Positions 29,120-38,633 of a stretch of DNA of 64,000 nt are shown piece after piece (position 1 is the stretch's first letter; each line of letters opens with the position of its first letter). The translations under genes and the position numbers were made by a program. The stretch covers positions 248,001 through 312,000 of the forward strand of contig LNEP01000003.1 in assembly GCA_001464125.1 (NCBI GenBank), given 5' to 3'. Source of the stretch: Betaproteobacteria bacterium Ga0077540 (GTDB taxonomy: Bacteria; Pseudomonadota; Gammaproteobacteria; Burkholderiales; Methylophilaceae). The notes under the pieces are model-generated. The model had not been told where the DNA came from. It made no database searches and saw nothing but the letters and a program-made list of their open reading frames with translations.

Positions 29120-29620
29120 ATGGCAACAGTGACACTCAAAGGTGGCCCAGTAGCAATAGGCGGCGACTTGCCTAGCGTAGGTCAAACAGCACCAGACTTT
29201 CAACTAGCAGATGCGAAACGCGTACTGCAATCATTGGGCGCATACGCAGGCAAGCGCAAGGTGTTGAATATATTTCCAAGTATCGACACACCTACCTGTG
29301 CCACCTCAGTGCGTACATTTAATCAAAAAGCCAGCAACATGGACAACACTGTTGTACTTTGTATTTCTGCTGATTTACCGTTTGCCCAGAGTCGTTTTTG
29401 CGGTGCTGAGGGGATTGAGAACGTGGTAACACTCTCTACATTCCGCGACACTGCAAAATTTGCCAAAGATTACGGTGTGCAAATTTTAGATAGCAGTTTA
29501 GCCGGTTTAACTGCGCGTGCAGTGGTGGTGCTTGATGAAAACAACAAAGTCTTGCACAGTGAGTTAGTGAGTGAAATTGCCAACGAACCTAACTACGATG
29601 CGGCACTGGCTGTGCTGTAA
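29120..29620 (+). CDS. tpx: Thiol peroxidase (Tpx), second copy
   Basis: 166 residues. Peroxidatic Cys60 ([12 protein letters not shown]), resolving Cys94 (QSRFCGAEG) and the Arg in AGLTARAVV are intact; an extra Cys81 lies in [11 protein letters not shown]. This copy looks closer to the canonical Tpx sequence than its upstream paralogue. An AGGAG ribosome site precedes the ATG. The 168 bases between the two copies are enough for a separate promoter, so the pair may be regulated differently. A clear terminator ends the unit. Confidence 0.94.
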   Translation: MATVTLKGGPVAIGGDLPSVGQTAPDFQLADAKRVLQSLGAYAGKRKVLNIFPSIDTPTCATSVRTFNQKASNMDNTVVLCISADLPFAQSRFCGAEGIENVVTLSTFRDTAKFAKDYGVQILDSSLAGLTARAVVVLDENNKVLHSELVSEIANEPNYDAALAVL

Positions 29621-29651
29621 GCCAATGCTTGAATAGCAAACCATAGAATAG

Positions 29652-29680
29652 AAAAGCCCCGTAGATACGGGGCTTTTTTT
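29652..29680 (+). terminator. Rho-independent terminator after the second tpx
   Basis: GC-rich stem (29652-29663 with 29666-29677, a tight loop when fully paired) followed by a T-tract ending near 29680. The A-rich left side also gives it a T-tract on the minus strand, so it may also serve the convergent MazG-like gene. Confidence 0.9.
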
Positions 29681-29710
29681 AATGACTGACTACATGATTA
29701 AAAACCACCG

Positions 29711-30085
29711 TCATTCGTAAGCGGTGTATTTAGCATTGCTACCTTTGGCTTTTTCCACGGGGTATTTTTTAGCGTTTAAATCAATTTTTTGATGGGCCGC
29801 AGCAATCAAATCAATATCCAACACTTCTGCAATTCTCAGCAGGTAAACAAAGGTGTCAGCCAGTTCATGACTGACCGCCTCACGCTTTTCAGGAGTGAGC
29901 ACTTGACTGTCGGCTGGCGTGTCCCATTGAAACTGCTCGACCAACTCGGCCGCCTCGACAATCATCGCCATCGCTAAATTTTTGGGCGTATGAAACTGTG
30001 CCCAATCTCGTTCTGCTACAAAGGCGTTAATTCGCGCACGCAGCGCGCGCAAACTATCTTCAGAAGCTGTCATCGCAACATCCAT
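29711..30085 (-). CDS. MazG-like nucleotide pyrophosphohydrolase
   Basis: 124 residues of the all-alpha NTP-PPase superfamily (RS21-C6/dCTPase-like type). Visible metal-binding acidic pattern: EAAELVEQFQW (about 46-56) and ELADTFVYLLRIAEVLDID (about 74-92). Such small proteins hydrolyse (d)NTPs, often modified or non-canonical ones, to monophosphates. The substrate here is unknown. The gene converges on the tpx pair. It begins 28 bases after the stop of the c-di-GMP enzyme gene upstream and may be co-transcribed with it. Start at Met1 or Met5 cannot be decided. Confidence 0.85.
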   Translation of the reverse strand: MDVAMTASEDSLRALRARINAFVAERDWAQFHTPKNLAMAMIVEAAELVEQFQWDTPADSQVLTPEKREAVSHELADTFVYLLRIAEVLDIDLIAAAHQKIDLNAKKYPVEKAKGSNAKYTAYE

Positions 30086-30112
30086 ATTTCAACACCCACA
30101 CTTTAATTAACC

Positions 30113-32389
30113 TCACACCGTCATCTGCTCTAGCGTTTCCAACATTTTTTCAGCTTCTAACAATACCGCAAATTCGTCCGCGGTGAGTGGCTTGCTAAAA
30201 TAAAAGCCTTGAATTTCATCGCAATCATACGCTTTTAAATAGGCCAATTGCTCCGCGGTTTCCACGCCCTCTGCAATCACTTTAAAGTTTAGGCTGTGGG
30301 ACATTTTAATAATTGCTGTAATAATCGCCGCATCATTAGCATCTGTCTGAATATCACGAATAAAGCTTTTATCAATTTTAATGGTATCAATTGGCAAGCG
30401 TTTTAAATAAGACAAGCTGGAAAAACCGGTGCCAAAGTCATCAATCGATAACCGTACGCCCATGTCACGCAACGAAATAAGATCTTTAATGCCCTCGCTA
30501 TCCCCGTGAATAGCTACCGTTTCGGTGACTTCAAGCTCCAAATAATCTGGGCTTAAGCCGCTGTGCAGCAAGGCTTTGGATACCTGATTCAGGAAATCAG
30601 AATAGCGGATTTCCACCGCGGAAACGTTAATCGCTAACGGAATCGGCCGTAAGCCTTGAGATTGCCATGCTTTGTTCTGACGGCAAGCCTCTGCCAACAC
30701 CCATTGCCCAATCACCCTAATTAATCCAGTTTCTTCAGCGGTTGGAATAAATATATTAGGCGCAATCATTCCATTTTCTGGATGTTGCCAACGAATTAAA
30801 GCTTCAGCGCCCACAATCTTGCCGGTTTTGACTGAAACCTTGGGCTGATACATCAGGATAAACTCATGTTGGGCGGCGGCTTTACGCAAGCGGTTCTCTA
30901 ACGCCACTTGGTCCGCAATTCTTGTACTGAGTTCTTTGGTAAAGAATTGATAGTTATTGCGACCCAGGCCTTTGGCATAGTACATGGCAGCATCTGCATT
31001 ACGCATCAAAATATCGGCAGTATTGCCATCTTCAGGGTAAATAGAGATACCGATACTGGCTGATACTTTCAGCTCATGCGTGCCGATTTGGAAGTCGCCA
31101 TTGGTCGCCGTCAGTAATTTTTGCGCTATTTCTGCTGGCGCCATTGGCCCATCTACCTCAGAGAGCAAAATCACAAACTCATCGCCACCTTGGCGGCTAA
31201 TGGTATCGGTACTGCGGATACAAGCTTGCAATTTTTTGCTGAGGAATTTCAGCAGTTGATCCCCAACTTCATGGCCTAGGGTATCGTTAATTTTCTTAAA
31301 GTGGTCAATATCTAAGTAAAGCAAGGCCACTCGTGTATCTTTGCGTTTGGCTGCATTCAATGCTTGCGTTATCCGATCAGTCAGCAACAAACGGTTGGGT
31401 AAATCAGTTAAGAAATCATGCTCCGCGAGATAAGACATTTTTTCCGCCATCTGCTTGGCACTACTCACATCGTGGAAGACCAATACCACACCTAACATTT
31501 CACCATCTCCACCCTTAATAGGAGCAGCGGAGTCCTCAATCGCAAATTCTTGTCCAGTTTTGGCAATGAGCATAGTGTGATTTGCCAAGCCACACTCCTG
31601 ACCATGTGCCAATACCACATCTACAGGGTTTGCCGCTAATTTGCGCGTACTTTCATTTAATATTCGGAATACCTCAAGCACTGGTTTACCAATCGCATCG
31701 TCTTTGCTCCACCCTGTCATGGTTTCTGCAACAGGGTTGAGATAGGTGACATTGGAGTTCATATCGGTTGTAATCACCCCATCGCCAATGGACTCCAATG
31801 TTACTAGCGCTTGCTTCTTCTCTCTAAATAAGGCTTGTTCGGTCTCTTTTCTGCGCTCAATTTCTTTGAGTAATTCACCGTTAGCATCGGTTAATTCTTG
31901 CGTGCGTTGCTGCACAATGGCTTCAAGATTGTTGTTTAACTCCGCCAACTGTGATTCGGCCAGTAAGCGTTGTTTAATTTCATATTGCAGTTGATCAATG
32001 TTTTTTTGTAATTGCTCGGTGCTGGTCATGGTGAGCGCAATTGGCATCAGCCGCCATAACATGACTGCGGTTAGCGCAGAGGCCATTGCGGTAATGCCTT
32101 TAATGCTGGCATCTACCCAATAAGCGGGCATCCAGATAGTGACGATTGAAACCAGATGCGTCATGCCACAAGCAAAAATAAACACCGAAAACATAACGAA
32201 TATCCAATTAAACTTGATATCCGTGCGTTTTTTTACCAGATATAACAGGGCTAGAGGAATGGTGAAATATGAGAGTGCAATCACACTATCAGACACTACA
32301 TAAAGCCAGAGTAGCACCGGCGTCCACAAATAACAGTGCCCATGTGGCATGAACTCGTTTGGTATGAGTAACCCTAAAAGACTTTCCAC
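30113..32389 (-). CDS. Ethylene-receptor-like membrane sensor fused to PAS-GGDEF-EAL
   Basis: 758 residues. Residues 1-115 hold three or four membrane segments that line up with the ethylene-binding domain of plant ETR1: Asp34, Tyr41, Pro45, Ile71, Cys74 and His78 match ETR1 Asp25, Tyr32, Pro36, Ile62, Cys65 and His69 at one constant offset. Cys and His hold copper in ETR1. Then come a coiled coil (about 120-190), PAS (about 193-310), GGDEF (about 315-485; GGDEF at 401-405 and an RSTD inhibitory site at 392-395) and EAL (about 495-745; GAEALIRW, DDFGTGFSSLSYL, AEGVET). Both catalytic domains look intact, so it can probably make or degrade c-di-GMP. GTG start with a GGAG site 7 bases upstream. 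Ligand identity (ethylene or another copper-bound small molecule) is inferred. Confidence 0.9.
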   Translation of the reverse strand: MESLLGLLIPNEFMPHGHCYLWTPVLLWLYVVSDSVIALSYFTIPLALLYLVKKRTDIKFNWIFVMFSVFIFACGMTHLVSIVTIWMPAYWVDASIKGITAMASALTAVMLWRLMPIALTMTSTEQLQKNIDQLQYEIKQRLLAESQLAELNNNLEAIVQQRTQELTDANGELLKEIERRKETEQALFREKKQALVTLESIGDGVITTDMNSNVTYLNPVAETMTGWSKDDAIGKPVLEVFRILNESTRKLAANPVDVVLAHGQECGLANHTMLIAKTGQEFAIEDSAAPIKGGDGEMLGVVLVFHDVSSAKQMAEKMSYLAEHDFLTDLPNRLLLTDRITQALNAAKRKDTRVALLYLDIDHFKKINDTLGHEVGDQLLKFLSKKLQACIRSTDTISRQGGDEFVILLSEVDGPMAPAEIAQKLLTATNGDFQIGTHELKVSASIGISIYPEDGNTADILMRNADAAMYYAKGLGRNNYQFFTKELSTRIADQVALENRLRKAAAQHEFILMYQPKVSVKTGKIVGAEALIRWQHPENGMIAPNIFIPTAEETGLIRVIGQWVLAEACRQNKAWQSQGLRPIPLAINVSAVEIRYSDFLNQVSKALLHSGLSPDYLELEVTETVAIHGDSEGIKDLISLRDMGVRLSIDDFGTGFSSLSYLKRLPIDTIKIDKSFIRDIQTDANDAAIITAIIKMSHSLNFKVIAEGVETAEQLAYLKAYDCDEIQGFYFSKPLTADEFAVLLEAEKMLETLEQMTV

Positions 32390-32529
32390 ACATTTCTCCC
32401 TTGAAACTGAAAACCCAAGTGTCTAGATGACCACGATTACCATCGGTGACGCGTGACACGCCGTGTGTTGAAGTACCAAAAAATATGGGTACTAAAGGTG
32501 ATTTTATATTTTTATTAGTTTGCACGTTA

Positions 32530-32559
32530 ATCATACCTTGCAAACCTATTGAATTACAA
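32530..32559 (-). promoter_or_regulatory. Possible sigma-70 promoter of the c-di-GMP enzyme
   Basis: On the minus strand, -35 TTGTAA (32554-32559) and -10 TATGAT (32530-32535) are separated by 18 bases. Transcription would start near 32523, giving a leader of about 130 bases. The leader contains an inverted repeat AGTACC/GGTACT (32472-32477 and 32488-32493) of unknown meaning. Confidence 0.35.
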
Positions 32560-32569
32560 CGACATTTTT

Positions 32570-33709
32570 TTATTTACGGTTTGAGCCGGCCACCATTTTA
32601 ATCTCAAACAAGCGGCACTCTAGTGGGCCGTTAAACAATGGCGTGCGTTTACTTGGTGTTAAACGCATGAGCTTGGGTAAACGTAAATCATTAGTGAGGA
32701 AATAAGTATTCCATCCTGAGAATTTTCGTTTTAAGATTTCGCTCATTTTCGGGTATAGCAAGGCCAACTCTTCATCCTCGCCAATGCGCACACCATAGGG
32801 CGGATTAGCCACCATGACGCCTTCTTCTGCTGGCGGCACTAAATCTGTGAAATTCACTTGTGAGATTTGTGCTGTTTCCAATAAACCAGCTTCAGTCAGG
32901 TTTTGCTTGGTCACGCGCACTGCGCGCAAATCCATATCACTGCCGTATAGCTTTTGAAACGTCGCTGGTTTGACAGCTTTGAGCGCAGCATTTTTAATTT
33001 TTTTCCAAGTATCTGATTCAAAATTTTTGAGCTTTTCAAAACCAAAATTGCGGTGCAGACCAGGTGCAATATTCAGCGCCATCATGGCGGCTTCTAGCAA
33101 AAATGTGCCGCTACCACACATGGGGTCCAGCAAAGCTTGCCCTGGTTTCCAGCCGGCTAATTGTAAGATACCCGCTGCTAGGTTCTCACGCAAAGGCGCT
33201 TCGATACTGGCTTTACGATTGCCGCGTTGATACAAGGCATTACCAGAAGTATCCACATAATATTGATAGCTATCTGCCGTTAAATAGGCATGCACCCGCA
33301 CAGCTGGTGTTTTGGTATCAATATAGGGACGCGCATTCACCACTTGACGGAATTTATCGCAGACCGCATCTTTGATTTTAAGGGTGGCGAATTCTAAGCT
33401 CTTGAGAGGACACTTCACACCGGTGACTTTCACCATGAAATCATGCTTTACATCAAACCAATTAGGCCAGTTGATTTTATAAGCTGCCTGATACAAATCA
33501 TCTTCGGTCGCGTATTTACCACGCCCTACTTGTACCAAAATGCGTGTGGCAATACGGGAGTATAAATTGGCGTGATAACAGACTGACAGCTCACCACTAA
33601 AACTCACCCCGCCATCGGTGGGCTTGATATCGCGCGCGCCACTGGTTTGTAATTCGTTGACCAACAACGCTTCAAGGCCTCTGGGGCAAGTGGCAAAATA
33701 TTGATTCAT
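32570..33709 (-). CDS. rlmL: THUMP-domain 23S rRNA guanine methyltransferase, RlmL N-terminal type
   Basis: 379 residues, equal to the N-terminal half of the E. coli bifunctional RlmKL (m2G2445) without the RlmK half. THUMP domain (about 40-155), SAM-binding motif LLDPMCGSGTFLLEAA (about 195-210) and catalytic NPPYG (about 304-308) are clear. It methylates guanine N2 in 23S rRNA by family assignment; the exact site is inferred. It starts 9 bases after the spermidine-synthase-like gene and is probably the last gene of that operon. Confidence 0.88.
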   Translation of the reverse strand: MNQYFATCPRGLEALLVNELQTSGARDIKPTDGGVSFSGELSVCYHANLYSRIATRILVQVGRGKYATEDDLYQAAYKINWPNWFDVKHDFMVKVTGVKCPLKSLEFATLKIKDAVCDKFRQVVNARPYIDTKTPAVRVHAYLTADSYQYYVDTSGNALYQRGNRKASIEAPLRENLAAGILQLAGWKPGQALLDPMCGSGTFLLEAAMMALNIAPGLHRNFGFEKLKNFESDTWKKIKNAALKAVKPATFQKLYGSDMDLRAVRVTKQNLTEAGLLETAQISQVNFTDLVPPAEEGVMVANPPYGVRIGEDEELALLYPKMSEILKRKFSGWNTYFLTNDLRLPKLMRLTPSKRTPLFNGPLECRLFEIKMVAGSNRK

Positions 33710-33718
33710 GCTGTATTC

Positions 33719-34534
33719 CTAATCTGCGGTCTGACCACGCATATGGTCAAAGCTAAACTGTAATTTGTTATGTGGATTGTGTGCGATTAAACGCTCGACC
33801 AAATCGGCAAAGTCGATGCGATGTTCTAATGCCAATTGTTTTGCACGTGCTTGTAGCTGAGTTAATTTAATCACCGGAGTGTCAGCTTCTTTAAAGCCAA
33901 ACACCACAATATTGCCGGGCTTACCGGTAGGCAACATCAATACATGCCCCTGAAAACTCTGCTCAATGCGTTGGAGGTAAATATCAAAATTTTTGTCGCT
34001 ACCCCACAAATTGATGACCAGTACGCCATCGTAGCGCAAGGCTTCAGCACAATCATCAAAGAAAGCCTGCGTACAAAAATCCGGCGGAATCCCCACGCTG
34101 TCAAAGGCATCAATCATCAGCACATCGCACATATTCAAATGCGCTTGCAAATAGACTAAGCCATCATCCTGCAATACCTTAAAACGCGCGTCATCCTCCG
34201 GCACATAAAAATGGCTACGCGCTATCTGAATCACTTGCGGGTTTAGCTCGACAATAGTTTGCGAGATTTCCGGACAGTATTGCCAAATATATTTAGGCAC
34301 AGACCCGCCACCCAAGCCTATGGTCAGCACTTGTTGCGTCTTATGCTTAAACAGCAAAAAACCCATCATGCCGCGCGAATATGGGAGCTCTAGGGCATAA
34401 GGCTCTTTCACCCGCATGCTACTTTGCACTGTCACTGAGCCCAAATGCAATGAGCGTACACCATCCATTTCAGTGACTTCCACCACACTAGCATCTGCCA
34501 CACTTTTGTGAATTTTTCGGTTAAATCTAAACAT
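33719..34534 (-). CDS. Spermidine-synthase-like (SpeE family) protein
   Basis: 271 residues with the class I methyltransferase-like fold of polyamine aminopropyltransferases: VLTIGLGGGSVPKYI (SAM/dcSAM loop), TIVELNPQVIQIAR, DDGLVYLQ and MIDAFDSVGIPPDFCTQAFF. The usual N-terminal tetramerisation strand domain is short. In true SpeE the catalytic motif is D-x-S/T-D-P; here it reads DAFDSVG, as in many SpeE-like proteins of unknown activity, so aminopropyl transfer is uncertain. It sits 9 bases after the RNB ribonuclease gene and 9 bases before rlmL. Confidence 0.8.
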   Translation of the reverse strand: MFRFNRKIHKSVADASVVEVTEMDGVRSLHLGSVTVQSSMRVKEPYALELPYSRGMMGFLLFKHKTQQVLTIGLGGGSVPKYIWQYCPEISQTIVELNPQVIQIARSHFYVPEDDARFKVLQDDGLVYLQAHLNMCDVLMIDAFDSVGIPPDFCTQAFFDDCAEALRYDGVLVINLWGSDKNFDIYLQRIEQSFQGHVLMLPTGKPGNIVVFGFKEADTPVIKLTQLQARAKQLALEHRIDFADLVERLIAHNPHNKLQFSFDHMRGQTAD

Positions 34535-34543
34535 CGTACTACC

Positions 34544-36427
34544 CTATTCAGCCTCTTTCGTTTCTTCGGGCGTTTGTGCAGCCGCTGGTAAAGTTTCTAT
34601 CACCCCTTTAAATTGGCATTGTAACTCCATGAGTAGCGTATCTACTTTTTGCACGGCCAACTGCACATGCGTACCCGCTTTTAGTTCTGGCAAACTTGGC
34701 ACCTTGGTCATATAAGGCAAATCTTGCAGGCGCACTAGATTCTCACGCCAGACAGTGGCCTGAACTTCCGTGATGTTTTCCTGAATTAAATATTGTAGGC
34801 ACCAAAAACGCTCCATCCGCGTCTGGAATTCGTTGTATGCGTTGTAGGTTAAATCAAAGTTACGCATATGCCCCACAATCACATCACTATTGGCAGGATA
34901 CACCGGTGGCGTCATTTGAATCGCCGCGATAATTTGACGCTGGTTTATCAAATCGACAGCGCGACGCAATGGTGAGGTGCTCCATGCATATTGCGCCACG
35001 CCCAACCCTTGGTGGCCTTCAGCCTTGGTGGTCATATAGACCTTACCGCCATTTTGTGCACGGTAAATGCCCGGCAATTGATGCTGGGCTAGCAAGGCAC
35101 CCCATTGGCTATTAGCCTCAATCATCAACTCTGCCACTAGCTTATCCATTGGCGAACCACGTTGGCGGTTGACAATACGCACCTTGCCATCTTCTACGTA
35201 AAAGTTGTAATCCACTTGCGGTGGGCGGGTAGGATCATATTTACCTCGCGCTTTTTCTAGGCTCTCCGCAAATTGGAACAGGAATAACAATCTGCTCCAA
35301 TAGGGGTGCCCTGTGTCGGCAGTGAGGGTATTTTCATTAAAGTACGGCTCTAGGCTATCGTGGCGTAAGTTTTCTGCAATTTTGATACGTTCTAGTTTGG
35401 TCTCGCGCTTTACCACACTAAAATCGGGAGCCACCTCAACATACAAGGATAATACCGGCTTCACTTGACCTGCATCCAAACTAAACGGACGGATTGCAGC
35501 TTCTGGCAACATGGTAATTTTGTGCCCTGGCATATACACCGTGGATAAGCGCTTCATCACTTCAATATCTAGCGGAGTATCTGGCAACACCCCCAAAGCC
35601 GGGGCGGCAATATGGATACCCACTTGTGTATTTCCGTTGGCTAATAGGGAAACGGATAAGGCATCATCAATCTCGGTAGTGGTGCTATCGTCAATACTAA
35701 TAGCTTCTGCAGCGGATAAAGGCAAATCGTCTGTTGCATGAGCAATCTCAGTATCAGCAAACTCGCTACCATTAGGAAAATACTCGCGCAAGAATGCACC
35801 CAGATGATAGTCATGTACCGAGGGGATTGCGCCAGCCTTAGCCAACACTTGCACTGCCGTTAAATGCAAGTCATGCGTTGCTTGCTCCAGTGCTTTCCAC
35901 TCTAGGGTGTTTTTATCTGGCGCGTAAAATAGCATATCCAATTTAGACTTAAACGCTTCTGGCAATTGACCTGCAACAAGCGCTGCCGCCATTTGCGCCA
36001 CTTGTTCGGCCTGCAAGCGTTTCTTTTCTTGCCCGGCCAGCGCTGCTTTGAGCGTATCAGCGGGGGCCGACTTGTATTGGCCTTTGCCCTTGCGGTAAAA
36101 ATACATGGGGGCTGCGTGTAATTTAATGGCCACTGCTGCCGATTGAATAGGGCTTGGTTTAGCGCCGTAATAGTCTTGTGCCAGCGCTAAAAAATTAAAC
36201 TCTGCCTCGCCACAACATTCCCACAAAAAATCCGTATCTAGCGTTTCGGCCTCGGCATTGGCAGCCTCCATAAAACCGGAAAGCAACTGTTCAAATCGCA
36301 TCAAAACGTTTGCTGATTTAATTTTGGAGCGTTTGCCGCTCAGGGATTCGACTTGAAGCGAACTGTCGGCTTCTGTCATGATGGTGGCCACTTTAAAACC
36401 ACCGTCTTCTTCGTAAAATACGTTCAT
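34544..36427 (-). CDS. RNB-domain exoribonuclease (RNase II/R family)
   Basis: 627 residues. The RNB catalytic domain (about 235-540) has the acidic metal site in ISIDDSTTTEIDDALSV, then HIAAPALGV, VYMPGHKITMLP and YAWSTSPLRRAVDLINQRQI. The N-terminal region does not show a clear cold-shock domain, and the C-terminal S1-like part is short, so it is not a standard RNase R or RNase II. It should degrade RNA 3' to 5'. ATG 36425-36427 is preferred over a GTG at 36434-36436. It is the first gene of an RNA-related operon with the SpeE-like gene and rlmL. Confidence 0.88.
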   Translation of the reverse strand: MNVFYEEDGGFKVATIMTEADSSLQVESLSGKRSKIKSANVLMRFEQLLSGFMEAANAEAETLDTDFLWECCGEAEFNFLALAQDYYGAKPSPIQSAAVAIKLHAAPMYFYRKGKGQYKSAPADTLKAALAGQEKKRLQAEQVAQMAAALVAGQLPEAFKSKLDMLFYAPDKNTLEWKALEQATHDLHLTAVQVLAKAGAIPSVHDYHLGAFLREYFPNGSEFADTEIAHATDDLPLSAAEAISIDDSTTTEIDDALSVSLLANGNTQVGIHIAAPALGVLPDTPLDIEVMKRLSTVYMPGHKITMLPEAAIRPFSLDAGQVKPVLSLYVEVAPDFSVVKRETKLERIKIAENLRHDSLEPYFNENTLTADTGHPYWSRLLFLFQFAESLEKARGKYDPTRPPQVDYNFYVEDGKVRIVNRQRGSPMDKLVAELMIEANSQWGALLAQHQLPGIYRAQNGGKVYMTTKAEGHQGLGVAQYAWSTSPLRRAVDLINQRQIIAAIQMTPPVYPANSDVIVGHMRNFDLTYNAYNEFQTRMERFWCLQYLIQENITEVQATVWRENLVRLQDLPYMTKVPSLPELKAGTHVQLAVQKVDTLLMELQCQFKGVIETLPAAAQTPEETKEAE

Positions 36428-36553
36428 GCAAACCACTTTTATTGATGTAGCCGTAATGATACATGAGTCGTTAGAGCAATCCTGTCACAAATTGCAACTG
36501 AATGCATGATGTTTGCCTCTTATATTGAAGCCTAAACACACTACAATAACGGT

Positions 36554-38140
36554 ATGAGAACACTAACCTTTGATAACCGCTGGCTGCGCGAGCTACCCGG
36601 CGACCCCGAAACAGACAATTTCACCCGTCAGGTGCCCAATGCACTGTGGTCGTCGGTGATAGCCACCTCAGTAAAAGCGCCAAAATTACTTGCCTATTCA
36701 CCAGAGGTGGCTGAATTGCTGGGTCTCTCACAAACTGACATGCAAGACCCGGCCATGCTCGATGCGCTGAGCGGTAATGGTTTGTTGCCCGGCATGCAAT
36801 CCTATGCGACCCGCTACGGTGGTCATCAGTTTGGTAACTGGGCTGGGCAATTGGGGGATGGGCGTGCCATTTTGTTGGGCGAGCTCATGCATCAAGGCAA
36901 ACGTTTTGAACTTCAACTTAAAGGCGCAGGCGCCACCCCCTACTCTAGACGCGCCGATGGCCGTGCGGTATTGCGCTCAAGCTTGCGTGAGTATTTGTGC
37001 TCGGAAGCCATGCATCATTTGGGTGTGCCCACCACGCGAGCATTAAGCTTAGTCACCACGGGTGAACAGGTGGTGCGTGATATGTTTTATGACGGTAATC
37101 CGCAATTGGAAACCGGAGCCATTGTATGTCGTGTATCCCCATCATTCACTCGCTTTGGCCACTTTGAACTTCCAGCCAGTCGAGGTGAGTTTGATCTGCT
37201 GAAGCAACTCATTAGCTTTACTATTGACCGAGATTTTGCCGATTGGCATCCCACACAACCGCACAAGTTAGAGATCAACGTATTAAGCCCAGAGCTTATC
37301 CTTGCATGGTTCACTGAAATTTGTGAGCGCACTGCAGTGATGGTGGCACATTGGATGCGGGTTGGCTTTGTGCATGGCGTGATGAACACTGACAATATGT
37401 CCATTCTTGGTCTCACCATTGATTACGGTCCTTACGGATGGGTGGATAACTTTGACCCAGGCTGGACACCGAACACCACCGATGCACAAGGCCGTAGATA
37501 TTGTTATGGACGACAACCGGATATTGCCCGTTGGAATCTGGAACGTTTAGGTGACGCACTCGCTACCATTATGCCAAGTGCCAATGATTTGGACAGTGCG
37601 CTGGACCATTTTGATAGCGTTTACATCACCTACCTGACGCAAGCGTTTGCTGGCAAGTTTGGCATGGGCGAATGGCAAGACGGGGATGGCGAAATGGTGA
37701 ATCGCTGCTTTGAATTGATGATGCGCGCAGAAGTGGACATGACTCTATTTTTTAAACACTTAGCATTATTAGATATCAACAATCCCAAGCTGGAAACGCT
37801 AATGCCCGCTTTTTATACCGAGCAAGGCTTCAACAATTTCAAGGCAGATTTTGAGCAATGGTTGATGGTGTATAGTCAGCGTGTACAAAGCAGTCTGCAA
37901 TCGCCTAGTGCCCGATTGCAGCAAATGCAGGCGCACAACCCGCGCTATGTGTTACGTAATTACTTAGCTCAACAAGCCATTGATTTAGCTGAACAAAACA
38001 ACACCAGCTTATTAGAAAAGCTACATCAAGCATTACGCAACCCTTATACCGAACAAGCTGGTATGGAACTGTTTGAAGCAAAACGACCAGACTGGGCGCG
38101 ACATAAAGCAGGTTGTTCCATGTTGTCCTGTAGTTCATAA
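36554..38140 (+). CDS. selO: Protein adenylyltransferase SelO
   Basis: 528 residues of the SelO/YdiU pseudokinase family, which transfers AMP to Ser, Thr or Tyr of target proteins and is linked to redox stress. Visible motifs: YGGHQFGNWAGQLGDGRA, LKGAGATPYSRRADGRAVLRSS split over about 105-150, the Asn-Asp region in HGVMNTDNMSILG, and the metal site in IDYGPYGW. The C-terminus ends in SMLSCSS; eukaryotic members have selenocysteine there, and this one carries cysteine as in E. coli. It ends 8 bases before the Zur-like gene, so the two may be co-transcribed. Confidence 0.94.
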   Translation: MRTLTFDNRWLRELPGDPETDNFTRQVPNALWSSVIATSVKAPKLLAYSPEVAELLGLSQTDMQDPAMLDALSGNGLLPGMQSYATRYGGHQFGNWAGQLGDGRAILLGELMHQGKRFELQLKGAGATPYSRRADGRAVLRSSLREYLCSEAMHHLGVPTTRALSLVTTGEQVVRDMFYDGNPQLETGAIVCRVSPSFTRFGHFELPASRGEFDLLKQLISFTIDRDFADWHPTQPHKLEINVLSPELILAWFTEICERTAVMVAHWMRVGFVHGVMNTDNMSILGLTIDYGPYGWVDNFDPGWTPNTTDAQGRRYCYGRQPDIARWNLERLGDALATIMPSANDLDSALDHFDSVYITYLTQAFAGKFGMGEWQDGDGEMVNRCFELMMRAEVDMTLFFKHLALLDINNPKLETLMPAFYTEQGFNNFKADFEQWLMVYSQRVQSSLQSPSARLQQMQAHNPRYVLRNYLAQQAIDLAEQNNTSLLEKLHQALRNPYTEQAGMELFEAKRPDWARHKAGCSMLSCSS

Positions 38141-38148
38141 TTCTGGCT

Positions 38149-38622
38149 ATGAATGCTCAAGACATTATCCTTCAAGCCGGTTTAAAACCAACCAAAGCAC
38201 GATTGGCAGTGCTCAACATTATTGCAGAAACTAATAGTGCACTTAGTCACCCTGAAATTCTGGAACGGTTATCTGGTCAGAAAGAAATTGACCGTGTGAC
38301 TATTTACCGAGTACTGGATTGGCTGACGGAACATGCGCTGATTCATAAAATTGCAGGCGCTGGCGATAAACGTGCATGGAAATTTCAACTTTCGCAACCG
38401 CGTTTTTCAGCTGTGATGTCACCGCAACCTGCCACAGGCTTACTTGCTAATCATGACCACCACCATGCGCATTTGCACTGCCAAGTGTGCGGTAAAGTCA
38501 CTTGTGTGCTTGAGCTAGAGCCTCATTTCCCACCCAAAGTATTGGCGCAATATCAAGTCTCAGCGATTGATATCAACATCAAAGGTGTCTGCGCAGACTG
38601 CGCATCGCCACAACCTGCTTAA
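38149..38622 (+). CDS. zur: Fur-family regulator, probably Zur
   Basis: 157 residues. N-terminal winged helix (about 12-75; VTIYRVLDWLTEHALI recognition region), then a His-rich metal site HDHHHAHLHC (102-111) and two CxxC pairs (Cys111/114 and Cys148/151) that hold structural zinc. Zinc rather than iron sensing is inferred from the two downstream COG0523 GTPases, a common Zur regulon, and from the paired dyad operator between them. It follows selO by 8 bases. It could instead be another Fur-family member; the neighbours favour Zur. Confidence 0.85.
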   Translation: MNAQDIILQAGLKPTKARLAVLNIIAETNSALSHPEILERLSGQKEIDRVTIYRVLDWLTEHALIHKIAGAGDKRAWKFQLSQPRFSAVMSPQPATGLLANHDHHHAHLHCQVCGKVTCVLELEPHFPPKVLAQYQVSAIDINIKGVCADCASPQPA

Positions 38623-38633
38623 TTATAAAAATT

